A stretch of 64,000 nt of DNA from Corynebacterium sp. CNJ-954 (GCF_001942345.1 NZ_MKKI01000044.1:1-64000); one strand, 5' to 3'; counted from the first letter of the stretch, positions 46,340-60,542 are shown. The notes: a model not told the origin generated them from the letters alone. Numbers and translations are program-made.

Positions 46340-47566
46340 ATGCTTCGATGGACGACTGCCGGGGAATCGCACGGCCAGGCCCTTGTTTCCGTTGTCGAGG
46401 ACATTCCGGCAGGGGTGCCAGTCACCCGCGCCGAGGTGTCCCGGCAACTCGCCCGACGGCGCCTCGGCTACGGCCGTGGCGCCCGCATGAAGTTCGAGGC
46501 GGATGAGGTGACGTTCCTCGGGGGCGTGCGGCACGGCCTGACCATCGGCTCACCGGTCGCGGTGATGATCGGCAACACCGAGTGGCCGAAGTGGACCACG
46601 ATCATGTCCGCCGACCCGGTCGACATCTCGGACGAGGCCGTGGCCAAGGAGATGGATTCGGGCCGCGGTGCCCGGCTGACCCGGCCGCGTCCCGGCCACG
46701 CCGACTTCTCCGGCATGGTGAAGTACGGGCACGACGAGGCCCGTCCGGTCCTGGAGCGCTCCAGCGCCCGCGAGACTGCGGCCCGGGTGGCCGCCGGGAC
46801 CTTCGCCCGCGCCCTGCTACGTGAGGTCACCGGCGCTGAGGTCGTCAGCCACGTCCTGTCGATCGGCCCGTCCGAGACCTACACCGGACCACCACCGGCC
46901 CCGGCGGACCTCGACGCGGTGGACGGCTCACCGGTCCGGGCATTCACCGTGCACGGCGACAGCCACGAGAAGTCGATGATCGCCGAGATCGAGGCTGCCC
47001 GGAAGTCCGGCGACACCCTCGGCGGTGTCGTCGAGGTGGTCGTCTCGGGTCTGCCCATCGGGCTCGGCTCCCACGTCAGTTGGGACGCACGCCTGGACGG
47101 CCAGCTGGCCCAGGCGCTGATGAGCATCCAGGCCATCAAGGGTGTGGAGGTCGGCGACGGGTTCGAGGAAGCCCGTCGTCGGGGCTCGGAGGCGCACGAC
47201 GAGATCGACCGGGTCGACAACAGCTCCGGTGTCTCACGACGGACCAACCGGGCCGGCGGTCTCGAGGGCGGCATGACCAACGGTGAACAGCTGCGCGTCC
47301 GTGCCGCGATGAAGCCGATCTCCACGGTGCCGCGCGCGCTGGCGACGGTCGACATGGATGACGGGCGCCCCGCGACCGGCATCCACCAGCGATCGGACGT
47401 CTGCGCGGTGCCGGCGGCCGGCGTCGTCGCCGAGTCCATGGTGGCCCTCGTGCTGGCCCGTGCCGTGCTCGACAAGTTCGGCGGCGACAGTGTCGCTGAG
47501 ACACGCCGCAACTACCTGTCCTACCTGGACGACGTGGACCAGCGGCTGACCTGGGGAGAAGCGTAG
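46340..47566 (+). CDS. aroC: Chorismate synthase
   Basis: A 408-residue FMN-dependent enzyme making chorismate from EPSP, the last common step of aromatic synthesis. Motifs: [20 protein letters not shown] (signature 1), [37 protein letters not shown] (signature 2), and [20 protein letters not shown] (signature 3). Full length. It is directly followed by aroK with no gap. Confidence 0.97.
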   Translation: MLRWTTAGESHGQALVSVVEDIPAGVPVTRAEVSRQLARRRLGYGRGARMKFEADEVTFLGGVRHGLTIGSPVAVMIGNTEWPKWTTIMSADPVDISDEAVAKEMDSGRGARLTRPRPGHADFSGMVKYGHDEARPVLERSSARETAARVAAGTFARALLREVTGAEVVSHVLSIGPSETYTGPPPAPADLDAVDGSPVRAFTVHGDSHEKSMIAEIEAARKSGDTLGGVVEVVVSGLPIGLGSHVSWDARLDGQLAQALMSIQAIKGVEVGDGFEEARRRGSEAHDEIDRVDNSSGVSRRTNRAGGLEGGMTNGEQLRVRAAMKPISTVPRALATVDMDDGRPATGIHQRSDVCAVPAAGVVAESMVALVLARAVLDKFGGDSVAETRRNYLSYLDDVDQRLTWGEA

Positions 47567-48187
47567 ATGAGTGCCAGTACTGAACATCCGACGGCAGCCC
47601 CACGGGTCGTCCTCGTCGGCCCACCCGGTGCGGGGAAGAGCACGGTCGGACACGCCCTCGGCGAGGTTCTGCGCTGCGGGGTGGTCGATTCAGACACACT
47701 GCTCGAACGCGACAACAGCATGTCCTGCGGCGAACTGTTCACCCTGCTCGGGGAACCGGAGTTCCGGCGGCGCGAGGAGGTCTACGTCGCCCAGGCCCTG
47801 ACGTCCGACGGTGTCGTGTCCCTCGGTGGCGGTGCCGTCCTGTCTGCCGCGACACGTCGGCTGCTCGCCGAGCATACCGTGGTCTACCTGCGGGTCTCCG
47901 CAGAGGAGGGGACACGGCGCACCGCGCACCTGGCGACCCGCCCGGTACTTGCCGCCGCCGACGGGGTGGACCCGTCCGAACGGTACCGCGAGATCCTCAC
48001 CCAGCGTGAGGAGCTCTACCAGGAGGTCGCCACCCACATCGTCGACGCCGACGGACGCACGCCGCGCCACACCGTGGCCGAGGTGCTCGCCCTCATCGGG
48101 GTGCACGGCGACCATGATCCCCAGCTCACCGGTGACGTCAGTGGCACTGGTGACGCACACGACCCCGGGCAGGAGGCACGGCTGTGA
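47567..48187 (+). CDS. aroK: Shikimate kinase
   Basis: NMP-kinase-like enzyme of 206 residues that phosphorylates shikimate. Walker A is [12 protein letters not shown], Asp of [11 protein letters not shown] binds shikimate, and [14 protein letters not shown] is the shikimate-binding glycine block. The C-terminal 25 residues ([15 protein letters not shown]) extend beyond the core. It abuts aroC and overlaps aroB by four bases (GTGA). Confidence 0.95.
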   Translation: MSASTEHPTAAPRVVLVGPPGAGKSTVGHALGEVLRCGVVDSDTLLERDNSMSCGELFTLLGEPEFRRREEVYVAQALTSDGVVSLGGGAVLSAATRRLLAEHTVVYLRVSAEEGTRRTAHLATRPVLAAADGVDPSERYREILTQREELYQEVATHIVDADGRTPRHTVAEVLALIGVHGDHDPQLTGDVSGTGDAHDPGQEARL

Positions 48188-49283
48188 CCGGACCGAGCAC
48201 ACGTACCGTGCACGTCGCCACGGACCACCCCTACGACGTGGTGATCGGCCGCGACCTGACGGCCACGGTGGCTGACAGCGTCCCCGGCGCCCGTCGTGCC
48301 GTGATCCTCCACCAGCCTCCGCTGGCCGGTCTCGCGGCCCGCGTCGCCGACGGGCTGCGTGCCGCCGGTGTCGAACCCGTCCTGTACGAGACCCCGGACG
48401 CCGAAGCAGCCAAGACCGTCGCGGGTGCCGCGGCCTGCTGGGACGTCTGCGCCGAGGCGGGGCTCTCCCGTCAGGACGTCATCGTCGGTGTCGGGGGCGG
48501 GGCGACCACCGATCTGGCCGGTTTCATCGCGGCGACCTGGATGCGCGGGATCCGCGTCGTCCAGTACCCGACGACGCTGCTGGCCATGGTCGATGCGGCG
48601 GTCGGCGGGAAGACCGGCATCAACACCGCCGCGGGCAAGAACCTCGTCGGCGCCTTCCACGAGCCTCGGCCGTCCTCGTCGATCTCGACGTCCTCGAGAC
48701 ACTCCCGCGTCCCGAGATCGTCGCCGGCAGCGCGGAGATCATCAAGGCCGGTTTCATCCGCGACGGTCATATCCTCGATCTCTACGAGTCAGACCCGGTC
48801 GCCGCATGCGACCCCCACGGCACGCTGCCGGAGCTCATCGAGGCCGCGATCACCGTGAAGGCGGACGTGGTGGGACAGGACCTCCGGGAGTCCTCCCTGC
48901 GTGAGATCCTCAACTACGGCCACACCTACGGTCACGCCGTCGAGCAGCATGAGAACTACCGCTGGCGGCACGGCCACGCGGTCGCAGTGGGCATGGTCTT
49001 CGAGGCCGAGCTCGCCCACGCCGCCGGCCTGCTCAGCGCGGAGGCCGTCAACCAGCACCGGCGCATCCTGCAGAGCGTGGGCCTGCCCACCAGCTACGGC
49101 AACGCCTCCCTGGAGGAACTGACCGAGGTCATGGCCCGGGACAAGAAGAACAAGGACGGCAGCCTGCGGATCGTCGTCGTCAGCGACGACACCGGCTCGT
49201 ACGCCCCCCGGACGCTGGTGGACCCGTCGCAGGACGACCTCACCACCGCCTACCGCAACACCACCCCTGACAACCACCAGTAG
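48184..49283 (+). pseudogene. aroB: 3-dehydroquinate synthase, single-base frameshift
   Basis: The N-terminal half, from GTG at 48184, reads well to NLVGAFHEP ([19 protein letters not shown] and [12 protein letters not shown] are the NAD and substrate blocks). The frame breaks at about 48664-48667, where GAGCCTCGG stands in place of an expected GAGCCCTCGG; the first frame then continues as nonsense to 48858. The second frame resumes as [37 protein letters not shown] (metal His) and runs to the TAG at 49281-49283. One added C would give a normal 366-residue enzyme. Base-calling error is as likely as a real mutation. Confidence 0.9.
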
Positions 49284-49298
49284 AACAGGAACACCACC

Positions 49299-49744
49299 AT
49301 GCGCATCGTCGTCCTCAACGGACCCAACCTCAACCGCCTGGGCCGACGCCAACCGGAGATCTACGGGTCGACGACCCTCGCCGACATCGAGGCCGGCCTG
49401 CGCTCCGACGCCACCCGTCTCGGCGTGGACATCGACTTCCTGCAGTCCAACCATGAGGGCGCCTTGATCGACCGGGTGCACCGGGCCGCCGACGACGGCG
49501 ACGCGGTGATCATCAACCCGGGCGGGTTGACCCACACCTCCGTCGCGCTGAGTGACGCGCTGGCAGAGGTGGCCGATGGTCCGGGTTTCGTGGAGGTCCA
49601 CCTCTCCAACATCCACGCCCGCGAGCCTTCCGGCACCACAGTTACCTCTCTCCGATCGCCCGTGGGGTGATCGCCGGTCTCGGTGCGCAGGGCTACACCA
49701 TGGCAGTGGAGTACCTTGCACGGCAGGAGAACACCGGGGCGTAG
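49299..49744 (+). pseudogene. aroQ: Type II 3-dehydroquinase, single-base frameshift
   Basis: Type II dehydroquinase: [20 protein letters not shown] with the catalytic Arg/Tyr region ([10 protein letters not shown]), [11 protein letters not shown], and [13 protein letters not shown] with [10 protein letters not shown]. At about 49625-49629 the sequence reads GAGCCTTCCGG where GAGCCCTTCCGG is needed for [15 protein letters not shown]; the uncorrected frame stops at 49670. The remaining frame gives [20 protein letters not shown] and ends at TAG 49742-49744, for 148 residues with one base added, the usual length. The final stop lies in the -10 of pepQ. Confidence 0.9.
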
Positions 49745-49747
49745 CCT
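49742..49747 (+). promoter_or_regulatory. -10 element, leaderless pepQ mRNA
   Basis: TAGCCT ends six bases before the pepQ ATG at 49754; its TAG is also the stop codon of the repaired aroQ frame. Confidence 0.5.
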
Positions 49748-49753
49748 GGGGGC

Positions 49754-50836
49754 ATGACAGACTTCCTCAGCCGCCGTCAGGCCGTCGCCGACACCCTCTC
49801 CGCCGCAGGTCACCGGTTTCTTCTGGTCACCGACCTGAAGAACGTCCGCTATCTCACCGGGTTCAGCGGCTCCAACGCCGCCCTGCTCCTCGACTCCGAG
49901 GGCTCCGAAGGTTCTGAAGCGGCCGTCACCCTGGCCACTGACGGCCGCTACGACACGCAGGTGCGACAGGAGACGTCCGGGACACCCGGGGTGGACATCC
50001 GGATCACCCGCGACCTGCTCGGGGAACTGCGGTCGGTCGCGGGGGACAGCGGTGTCGCCGTTGAGCCGGGCATGACCGTCGCCGATGCACGCGGCCTGGG
50101 TGACCCGCCGATCCTGGAGGGGGCGGTGGAGGCCGCGCGTCTGGTCAAGGACGCCGCAGAGCTCGACGCACTGCGTGAGGCGGGGCGCCTGGCGGACTCC
50201 GTGTTCTCCGACTTCATCGCCGCAGGGGGGATCCGCGAGGGGATCACCGAGATCGAGGCCGCCGCTGACCTGGAGCACAGGCTACGCTCGGCCGGTGCGG
50301 ACGGGCTGAGCTTCGACACGATCCTGGCCTCCGGCGTCAACGCCGCCAAACCCCATGCCGGGGTGTCCCGTGACGTCATCGTCCCGGGCCTGGTCACCGT
50401 GGACTTCGGCGTATGGCTGGACGGTTACGCCTCAGACCAGACCCGGACGGTGTGTGTCGGGGAGCCGGACACGCTGTCCGCGGAACTCTACGACCTGGTC
50501 CACCGCTCCTTCAGCGCGGGTGTGGAGGCGGTGCGTCCCGGTGCGGCGCTCTTCGACGTCGACAAAGTCTGCCGGGACATCCTCGACGAGGCCGGGTACG
50601 GCGAGTACTTCGTCCATTCCACCGGACACGGAGTGGGCCTTGACGTGCACGAGGCCCCCTACGCCGCGTCGCGCACACCCCGGGACAAGACCCTCGCGGA
50701 GTCGATGACCCTGACGATCGAGCCCGGTGTCTACCTCCCGGGGCGCACGGGGCTGCGCATCGAGAACACCTACATCGTCACGGCAGAGGGCGCGGAGTCG
50801 GTCAATCCCTCGTCCACCGCGTTACAGGTGGTCTGA
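49754..50836 (+). CDS. pepQ: Xaa-Pro dipeptidase/aminopeptidase P (M24)
   Basis: Pita-bread metallopeptidase of 360 residues that removes N-terminal residues before proline. Creatinase-like N-domain (1-125), then the metal site: Asp in TVDFGVWLDGYASDQTRT, His in HSTGHGVGLDVHEAPY, Glu in TLTIEPGVYLPG, and Glu in LRIENTYIVT. It lies between aroQ and efp as in other corynebacteria, and probably has its own leaderless promoter. Confidence 0.94.
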   Translation: MTDFLSRRQAVADTLSAAGHRFLLVTDLKNVRYLTGFSGSNAALLLDSEGSEGSEAAVTLATDGRYDTQVRQETSGTPGVDIRITRDLLGELRSVAGDSGVAVEPGMTVADARGLGDPPILEGAVEAARLVKDAAELDALREAGRLADSVFSDFIAAGGIREGITEIEAAADLEHRLRSAGADGLSFDTILASGVNAAKPHAGVSRDVIVPGLVTVDFGVWLDGYASDQTRTVCVGEPDTLSAELYDLVHRSFSAGVEAVRPGAALFDVDKVCRDILDEAGYGEYFVHSTGHGVGLDVHEAPYAASRTPRDKTLAESMTLTIEPGVYLPGRTGLRIENTYIVTAEGAESVNPSSTALQVV

Positions 50837-50847
50837 CGGCGGGCTGC

Positions 50848-50853
50848 TAGACT
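50848..50853 (+). promoter_or_regulatory. -10 element of efp promoter
   Basis: TAGACT at 50848-50853, followed by a leader of about 35 bases with AGGGAG before the efp GTG. Confidence 0.45.
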
Positions 50854-50895
50854 GTTCGGCTGACCACCCAACCAAGATATCCAGGGAGCATACAC

Positions 50896-51458
50896 GTGGC
50901 GACAACCGCGGATTTCAAGAACGGTCTCGTGCTGAAGATCGACAACAAGCTGCAGCAGATCATTGAGTTCCAGCACGTCAAGCCGGGCAAGGGCCCTGCT
51001 TTCGTCCGGACGAAACTCAAGGACGTCTCTCCGGCAAGACCCTCGACAAGACATTCAACGCCGGCGTCAAGGTCGAGACCGCCACCGTGGACCGCCGCGA
51101 CATGACCTACCTGTACCACGACGGCGAGAACTTCGTGGTCATGGACGACAAGGACTTCGAGCAGTTCGAGGTGCCCTCCGCCAAGTTCGGCGACGCGGGC
51201 CGTTTCCTGCTGGAGAACATGCGCGTCCAGCTGTCCTTCCACGACGGCGAGATCCTCTTCGGCGAGCTGCCGGTGTCCGTCGACCTGGCCATCGAGCACA
51301 CCGACCCGGGCCTGCAGGGCGACCGCTCCACCGGCGGCAGCAAGCCGGCCACCCTGGAGACCGGTGCCGAGATCCAGGTGCCGTTGTTCCTGGAGACCGG
51401 CAACGTCGTCAAGGTCGACACCCGCACCGGCGAGTACCTCTCCCGCGTCAACAACTAG
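50896..51458 (+). pseudogene. efp: Elongation factor P, single-base frameshift
   Basis: EF-P, which helps ribosomes make Pro-Pro bonds. GTG at 50896 begins [20 protein letters not shown]; the loop [17 protein letters not shown] carries the tip lysine. The frame breaks at about 51025-51032, where GACGTCTCTCC stands for an expected GACGTCCTCTCC ([15 protein letters not shown]). The second frame runs through [20 protein letters not shown], the OB domains and [13 protein letters not shown] to TAG 51456-51458. One added C gives 187 residues, the standard length. nusB starts five bases downstream. Confidence 0.9.
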
Positions 51459-51463
51459 ACCCC

Positions 51464-52078
51464 ATGGCAGACACAGAATCCGGCGAGTCCTATCGCCGCC
51501 ACGGGGCCCGTTACAAGGCCCGACAGCGCGCCGTCGACATCCTCTTCGAGGCGGAGTTCCGCGACATCGACCCCGTCGAGATCGTGGAGGACCGTGTCGA
51601 ACTGGCCAGGGACGACTCGAACCAGGTCAAGCCGGTCCCGGAGTACGCCGCCCGGATCGTGCCCGGGGTGGCCTCGGCTCTCGACGAGATCGACGAGGCC
51701 ATCGCCGCACACCTGAGCAGTACCTGGCGTCTGGACCGGCTTCCCGCGGTGGACCGTGCCGTGCTGCGTGTCTCGGCCTGGGAGCTGCTCTACAACGAGG
51801 AGGTCCCGGCGAGGGTGGCTCTCAAGGAGGGCATCGAGCTCGCCTCGGAGTACTCGCATGACAAGGCCCCCGGATACGTCAACGCCGTCCTCGACGGCAT
51901 CGCCCGGGACAAGCGTCTCGCCGATGAGGCGGCCGCCGCGGCCGAGGCCGAGCAGGACGCCGCCGAGGCAAAGCGGGTGCAGGACGCCGAGCGTGCCCAG
52001 GCGGACTCCCTGATCGACGGCATCGTCGACGAGACGTCTGACACCCCTGATCCGTCGGGGGAGACCGGGGAGAAGTAG
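51464..52078 (+). CDS. nusB: Transcription antitermination factor NusB
   Basis: A 204-residue NusB. ATG at 51464 is preferred; the frame open from 50963 overlies efp. The helical core has [46 protein letters not shown] and [27 protein letters not shown], all typical for binding boxA RNA with NusE. The C-terminal 50 residues are an Ala/Glu/Asp-rich extension seen in corynebacterial NusB but absent from E. coli. It follows efp closely, a common pairing. Confidence 0.94.
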   Translation: MADTESGESYRRHGARYKARQRAVDILFEAEFRDIDPVEIVEDRVELARDDSNQVKPVPEYAARIVPGVASALDEIDEAIAAHLSSTWRLDRLPAVDRAVLRVSAWELLYNEEVPARVALKEGIELASEYSHDKAPGYVNAVLDGIARDKRLADEAAAAAEAEQDAAEAKRVQDAERAQADSLIDGIVDETSDTPDPSGETGEK

Positions 52079-52092
52079 CACCCCGGCCGTGC

Positions 52093-52098
52093 TAGACT
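52093..52098 (+). promoter_or_regulatory. -10 element of pyr operon promoter
   Basis: TAGACT at 52093-52098, within GTGCT/AGCAC arms, lies about 85 bases before pyrR and would give a leader that contains the PyrR-type hairpin. Confidence 0.5.
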
Positions 52099-52135
52099 TC
52101 AGCACGGAACATGGATCCGGCTCCCGGCCGGCTCC

Positions 52136-52178
52136 GACCACCTTTAACGATCCGTCCAGTGAGGCGGGGAAGGAGGTC
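52136..52178 (+). promoter_or_regulatory. PyrR-type binding hairpin sequestering the pyrR ribosome site
   Basis: GACCACCTT (52136-52144) pairs with AAGGAGGTC (52170-52178) with one mismatch, covering the whole ribosome site. An internal purine-containing bulge and a TCCG/CGGG upper stem lead to a loop TCCAGTGAGG (52155-52164), which matches the PyrR-binding loop consensus UCCAGNGAGGYU. When bound by PyrR with UMP this would block translation of pyrR and the downstream operon, the mode described in mycobacteria. Confidence 0.7.
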
Positions 52179-52181
52179 ACG

Positions 52182-52778
52182 ATGAGCACACAGCATTCCG
52201 ACGGAACCACCGTCGCCCTCATGGGCGCGGACGACGTCGGACGTACTGTCGCACGCATCGCGCACCAGATCATCGAGAAGACGGCGTTGGATGCGCCCGG
52301 TTCGGACCGGGTGGTGCTCCTGGGGATCCCGTCGGGGGGCGTGCCGTTGGCGGCGCGACTGGCGGCCCGGATCGAGGAGTTCAGCGGGGTCAGCGTCTTC
52401 CACGGCTCCGTGGACGCGACACTCTACCGGGACGACCTGACGTCGACCCCGCACCGCGCCCTGAAACCGACCAGCGTCCCGCGCGAGGGTATCGACGGAG
52501 CGACCGTCATCCTGGTCGACGACGTCCTGTTTTCGGGTCGGACGATCCGTGCTGCCCTGGACGCCCTTCAGGACGTGGGCCGGGCCCACATCGTCCAACT
52601 CGCCGTCCTCGTCGACCGCGGCCACCGGGAACTGCCGATCCGGGCTGACTACGTGGGCAAGAACATCCCCACCTCCACCAGTGAAGATGTCCGTGTCTCT
52701 CTCGCCGAGATCGACGGCGCCGACAGCGTGGAGCTCCTGCGCCCGGCGGACACGGCGCCCGAAGGAGACCACGCATGA
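52182..52778 (+). CDS. pyrR: Pyrimidine operon regulator PyrR
   Basis: A 198-residue PRTase-fold protein that binds pyr leader RNA when UMP is high and can also have uracil phosphoribosyltransferase activity. ATG at 52182 follows AAGGAGG. PRPP loop: [18 protein letters not shown]; also [17 protein letters not shown] near the N-terminus and [19 protein letters not shown] near the end, all family marks. It is first in the operon and its stop overlaps pyrB (ATGA). Confidence 0.96.
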   Translation: MSTQHSDGTTVALMGADDVGRTVARIAHQIIEKTALDAPGSDRVVLLGIPSGGVPLAARLAARIEEFSGVSVFHGSVDATLYRDDLTSTPHRALKPTSVPREGIDGATVILVDDVLFSGRTIRAALDALQDVGRAHIVQLAVLVDRGHRELPIRADYVGKNIPTSTSEDVRVSLAEIDGADSVELLRPADTAPEGDHA

Positions 52779-53785
52779 AGCACCTGCTGAGTATTGCCGA
52801 CCTCGACGCCTCCGAGATCACCCTGCTGCTGGACGAGGCGGACCGTTTCGCCGACTCCCTGCGCGACCGTGAGGTCAAGAAACTGCCGACACTGCGCGGC
52901 CGCACGGTGTTCACCCTGTTCTACGAGAACTCGACCCGCACCCGCTCGAGCTTCGAGACCGCCGGCAAGTGGATGAGTGCCGACGTCATCAATATCTCGG
53001 CGTCGTCGTCCTCGGTGAAGAAGGGCGAGTCGCTCAAGGACACGGCCCTGACGCTGCGCGCCGTCGGCGCAGACGCGATCATCATGCGCCACCCGTCCTC
53101 CGGTGCGGCGCGCCAGGTCGCCAACTGGGTCGGGACCGGCCGTGAGGGCATCAGTGTGCTCAACGCCGGTGACGGCTCCCACGAGCACCCCACCCAGGCT
53201 CTGCTCGACGCGGTGACCCTGCGCAACAAACTCGGCACCCTCGAGGGAAGCCACGTGGTGATCGTCGGCGACATCCTGCATTCGCGCGTGGCACGGTCGA
53301 ATGCCCTGCTGCTCACCGCACTGGGTGTGGACGTGACCTTCGTGGCACCCCGCACCCTGCTGGCCCCCGGGATCGAACACTGGGTGAACCCGCACGGCGG
53401 CGCCCCCAGCACCGGCACCGTCCGGATCAGCCATGACATGGACGAGGCGATCGCCGGCGCCGATGCGGTGATGATGCTGCGTGTCCAGGCCGAACGTATG
53501 GACGGCGGCTTCTTCCCCTCGCACCGCGAGTACGCCACCCGCTACGGGCTGTCGACGGCGCGCCTGGATGCGCTGAAGGATGACGTGGTCGTCCTGCACC
53601 CCGGTCCGATGCTGCGCGGCATGGAGATCAACGACGCCGTGGCCGACGCGCCGCAGACCGTGGTCCTCGACCAGGTCACCGCCGGCGTGCACGTGCGTAT
53701 GGCCGCCCTGTTCACGCTGCTGGTCGGCACGGACGGTACCGACAACTCGACCAGCGCCGCGAGTGCATCGGGGGACCCCCGATGA
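52775..53785 (+). CDS. pyrB: Aspartate carbamoyltransferase catalytic subunit
   Basis: A 336-residue ATCase that joins carbamoyl phosphate and aspartate. Carbamoyl phosphate site [15 protein letters not shown], the [13 protein letters not shown] and [17 protein letters not shown] blocks, and [15 protein letters not shown] are intact. Length is somewhat above E. coli PyrB because of a C-terminal Ser/Thr tail. No pyrI is present, as usual in actinobacteria. Overlaps with pyrR and pyrC by four bases at each end. Confidence 0.97.
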   Translation: MKHLLSIADLDASEITLLLDEADRFADSLRDREVKKLPTLRGRTVFTLFYENSTRTRSSFETAGKWMSADVINISASSSSVKKGESLKDTALTLRAVGADAIIMRHPSSGAARQVANWVGTGREGISVLNAGDGSHEHPTQALLDAVTLRNKLGTLEGSHVVIVGDILHSRVARSNALLLTALGVDVTFVAPRTLLAPGIEHWVNPHGGAPSTGTVRISHDMDEAIAGADAVMMLRVQAERMDGGFFPSHREYATRYGLSTARLDALKDDVVVLHPGPMLRGMEINDAVADAPQTVVLDQVTAGVHVRMAALFTLLVGTDGTDNSTSAASASGDPR

Positions 53786-55185
53786 CGACCACACCCACCC
53801 CGGAGGAGAAGAACGTGAACGACTACCCGGCCACCGGTGCCCTGCACCCGGCCGCCGAGGGCGAGGTGCTGCTGCGCGGCGTCCTGCCTTACGGCGAAGG
53901 TGACCCGCAGGACGTCCTGGTCCGCGACGGCGTGATCGTCGAGATCGCGCCCGCAGGCACCGTCGACCCCGGCGACAGCGCCGGGGCCGTCGAGATCCTG
54001 GACCTCGAGGGCCAGGTCCTGTTGCCCGGCCTGGTCGACATGCACGTGCACATGCGCGAGCCCGGCCGTGAAGACACCGAGACCATCGCCACCGGCTCCG
54101 CCGCCGCGGCCCGTGGCGGGTTCACCGCCGTGTTCACCATGGCCAACACCGACCCGGTCACCGACACCCCAGCCATCGCCGAGATGGTCTGGCTCAAGGG
54201 CCAGCAGAAGAACCTCTGCGACGTCCACCCGGTCGGCTCGATCAGCCGTGGACTCAAGGGCCGGGAGCTCACCGAGTTCGGCATGATGGCCGACTCGGAC
54301 GCCAAGGTCCGCATGTTCTCCGACGACGGCAAGTGCGTCGACGACCCCCGTCTGATGCGCCGCGCCGTCGAGTACGCCGGCGGGCTGGACGTCCTGCTCG
54401 CCCAGCACTGCGAGGAGCCCCGCCTCACCGAGGGCGCCGTCGCCCACGAGGGCGAGACCGCCGCACGCCTGGGCCTGCGGGGCTGGCCGCGCGTGGCGGA
54501 GGAGTCCATCGTGATCCGCGACGCCCTGCTGGCCCGCGACTACGGCGGACGCCTGCACATCTGCCACGCCTCCACCGAGGGCACCGTCGGGCTGCTCGGC
54601 TGGGCCCGCGACCACGGCATCCCCCTGTCCGCGGAGGTCACCCCGCACCACCTCATCCTCACCGACGAGAAGCTGGAGACCTACGACGGGCACTACCGGG
54701 TCAACCCGCCGCTGCGTGAGACCCGCGACACCCTCGCCCTGCGACAGGCACTGATCGACGGGACCGTGGACTGCGTGGCCACCGACCACGCCCCCCACGG
54801 TTCGGAGGAGAAGTGCTGCGAGTTCGACAAGGCACGCCCCGGGATGCTGGGCCTGGAGACCTCCCTGGCCATCATCGCCCAGCTGTTCGTCACCGATCCG
54901 CCGGAGGACCAGGAACGCCAGGACTGGCGGTTCGTGGCCCGGGTGATGTCGGAGCGTCCCGCCGAGATCCTCAGGCTGCCGGGACACGGCCGTCCGGTGG
55001 CGGTCGGCGAGCCGGCGAACCTGTGCGTGGTCGACCCGGAGCACGGGTGGACCGCCCACGGCGGGGACATGGCCTCGAAATCCTCCAACACCCCCTACGA
55101 GGGGATGGACCTGCCCGTGAAGGTCACCACCACGCTGCTGCGTGGCCGGGTGACCTGCCGTGACGGCCAGGTGAGCGACAAATGA
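53782..55185 (+). CDS. pyrC: Dihydroorotase
   Basis: Type I dihydroorotase of 467 residues. Metal ligands: [17 protein letters not shown] near residues 92-108, His in AQHCEEPRL, His in [12 protein letters not shown], and Asp in [15 protein letters not shown]. The carbamylated Lys of the family is expected in the stretch around the [12 protein letters not shown] segment. ATG at 53782 overlaps pyrB; a GTG at 53815 with GGAGGAG upstream is an alternative start. Cyclises carbamoyl aspartate in the same operon. Confidence 0.95.
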   Translation: MTTTPTPEEKNVNDYPATGALHPAAEGEVLLRGVLPYGEGDPQDVLVRDGVIVEIAPAGTVDPGDSAGAVEILDLEGQVLLPGLVDMHVHMREPGREDTETIATGSAAAARGGFTAVFTMANTDPVTDTPAIAEMVWLKGQQKNLCDVHPVGSISRGLKGRELTEFGMMADSDAKVRMFSDDGKCVDDPRLMRRAVEYAGGLDVLLAQHCEEPRLTEGAVAHEGETAARLGLRGWPRVAEESIVIRDALLARDYGGRLHICHASTEGTVGLLGWARDHGIPLSAEVTPHHLILTDEKLETYDGHYRVNPPLRETRDTLALRQALIDGTVDCVATDHAPHGSEEKCCEFDKARPGMLGLETSLAIIAQLFVTDPPEDQERQDWRFVARVMSERPAEILRLPGHGRPVAVGEPANLCVVDPEHGWTAHGGDMASKSSNTPYEGMDLPVKVTTTLLRGRVTCRDGQVSDK

Positions 55186-56357
55186 CCGACAATACGACAG
55201 AGAAGAGTACTGCTGTGACTTCCTCCCGCACCCCCGCGCTGCTGGTGCTCGGCGACGGACGGGTGTTCCGTGGCCGGGCCTTCGGTGCCACCGGCACCAC
55301 CCTCGGTGAAGCCGTGTTCACCACCGGCATGACCGGCTACCAGGAGACGATGACCGACCCGTCCTACCACCGGCAGATCGTGGTGGCCACCGCGCCGCAG
55401 ATCGGAAACACCGGGTGGAACGACGAGGACGGAGAGTCCCACGGCGACCGGATCTGGGTCGCCGGTCTGGTCATCCGTGACCTGTCGCGCACCGTCTCCA
55501 ACTGGCGTGCCGACCGCAGCCTGTCCGAGGAGATGGAGAAGCAGGGTGTCATCGGCATCCAGGGGGTCGACACCCGCGCGATCGTGCGTCACCTGCGCGA
55601 CAAGGGTTCCGTCGCCGCCGGCGTCTTCAGCGGCGAGGCCGCCGGACGTCCCGTCGAGGACCTCGTCGCCGAGGTCAACGCCCAGCAGTCGATGGCCGGG
55701 GCCGACCTTGCCACAGAGGTCTCCACCGACGAGACCTACGTCCTGGAGGCCGAGGGTGGGGAAGATGCCCGCTTCACCGTCCTGGCCTACGACATGGGGA
55801 TCAAGACCAACACCCCGCGCAACTTCGTCTCCCGTGGCATCCGTACCGTCGTCGTCCCCGCCAACAGCCCGGTGGAGCCGCTCATCGAGCAGTACTCGCC
55901 GGACGGTGTGTTCATCTCCAACGGCCCCGGCGACCCCGCCACCGCCGACGTCATGGTCGAGCAGGTCCGTACCGTGCTGGCGAAGAAGATCCCGCTCTTC
56001 GGCATCTGCTTCGGCAACCAGATCCTCGGCCGTGCACTGGGCATGGACACCTACAAGCTGAAGTTCGGCCACCGCGGCATCAACGTGCCGGTGCTCAACC
56101 ACCTCACCGGGAAGATCGACATCACCTCGCAGAACCACGGGTTCGCGCTGAAGGGCCGCGCCGGTGAACCCTTCGACACCGACTTCGGCACCGCCCAGGT
56201 CACCCACACCTGCCTCAACGACGACTGTGTCGAGGGCGTCGCCCTCGACAACGGCCTCGCCTTCTCCGTCCAGTACCACCCCGAGGCCGCCGCCGGTCCT
56301 CACGACGCCAATCCGCTGTTCGACCAGTTCATCGAACTGATGGAAGGGAACAACTAA
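55182..56357 (+). CDS. carA: Carbamoyl phosphate synthetase small (glutaminase) subunit
   Basis: A 391-residue class I amidotransferase subunit. The N-terminal domain has [20 protein letters not shown]; the catalytic Cys is in [14 protein letters not shown], and the His/Glu pair in [15 protein letters not shown]. The N-terminal 16 residues are variable. ATG overlaps the pyrC stop. It supplies ammonia to CarB, whose ATG follows its TAA directly. Confidence 0.97.
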   Translation: MTDNTTEKSTAVTSSRTPALLVLGDGRVFRGRAFGATGTTLGEAVFTTGMTGYQETMTDPSYHRQIVVATAPQIGNTGWNDEDGESHGDRIWVAGLVIRDLSRTVSNWRADRSLSEEMEKQGVIGIQGVDTRAIVRHLRDKGSVAAGVFSGEAAGRPVEDLVAEVNAQQSMAGADLATEVSTDETYVLEAEGGEDARFTVLAYDMGIKTNTPRNFVSRGIRTVVVPANSPVEPLIEQYSPDGVFISNGPGDPATADVMVEQVRTVLAKKIPLFGICFGNQILGRALGMDTYKLKFGHRGINVPVLNHLTGKIDITSQNHGFALKGRAGEPFDTDFGTAQVTHTCLNDDCVEGVALDNGLAFSVQYHPEAAAGPHDANPLFDQFIELMEGNN

Positions 56358-59694
<3,337 letters not shown>

Positions 59695-59708
<14 letters not shown>

Positions 59709-60542
59709 CCACCCGGTGTCCTCCGGCACCTTCGGTGAGCGTTACCTGGAGCGTTCCCGGAATCTGGGACGGCTGTGTGTGGGCATGGACCCCCATGCGG
59801 GGATCCTGGAGTCCTGGGGCCTGGGGGTCGACGTGGCCGGGCTGGAGACTTTCTCACGTCTCTGCGTGGAGGCCTTCGCCGACACCGCCTGTGTGGTCAA
59901 ACCGCAGGTCGCGTTCTACGAGGCCTTCGGGTCAGCCGGGCTCGCCGTCCTTGAGCAGTCGCTGGCGGAGCTGCGCCGGGCGGGCGCCCTGGTGATCGCC
60001 GACGCCAAACGCGGCGACATCGGCTCCACCATGGCCGGGTACGCCCGGGCGTGGTTGTCCGACGACTCACCGCTGTGCGCCGACGCCGTCACCGTCTCGC
60101 CCTATCTCGGCCTCGACTCCCTGACCCCGGCACTGGAGGCCGGTGACGCCACCGGCAGGGGGGTGATCGTGCTCTCGGCGACCTCGAACCCGGAGGTCCG
60201 CAGTTCCAGACCCTGGCCACCGACGGTGGGCGCAGCGTGGCCCAGACCGTCGTCGACTGGGCCGCGGAGCACAATGCCGCCCACCCCGGTGGCGGGAATG
60301 TCGGCGTCGTCGTCGGCGCGACCGTCGCCGACCCGCCGGACCTCACCGACGTCGGCGGCATCGTGCTGATGCCCGGCGTCGGCGCCCAGGGCGGGGCGGC
60401 CGACGACATCCGCCGGATCGCCGGAGCCGCGGAGAAATGGGCCAGCCCCAACATCTCGCGTTCGGTGCTCTCAGCAGGCCCGGATGTTGGGGACCTGCGA
60501 CAGGCCGTCACAGACGCCTCAGCAGCGTTCCCGCACCTCTGA
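59695..60542 (+). pseudogene. pyrF: Orotidine 5'-phosphate decarboxylase, single-base frameshift
   Basis: Type 2 OMP decarboxylase. First frame: [38 protein letters not shown], the catalytic [16 protein letters not shown], and [11 protein letters not shown]. At about 60193-60197 GGAGGTCCGC stands for an expected GGAGGGTCCGC; the frame then reads nonsense to 60369. The second frame resumes with [32 protein letters not shown] and [12 protein letters not shown] and ends at TGA 60540-60542. One added G gives 282 residues, normal for the family. It is the last pyr gene. Confidence 0.9.
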
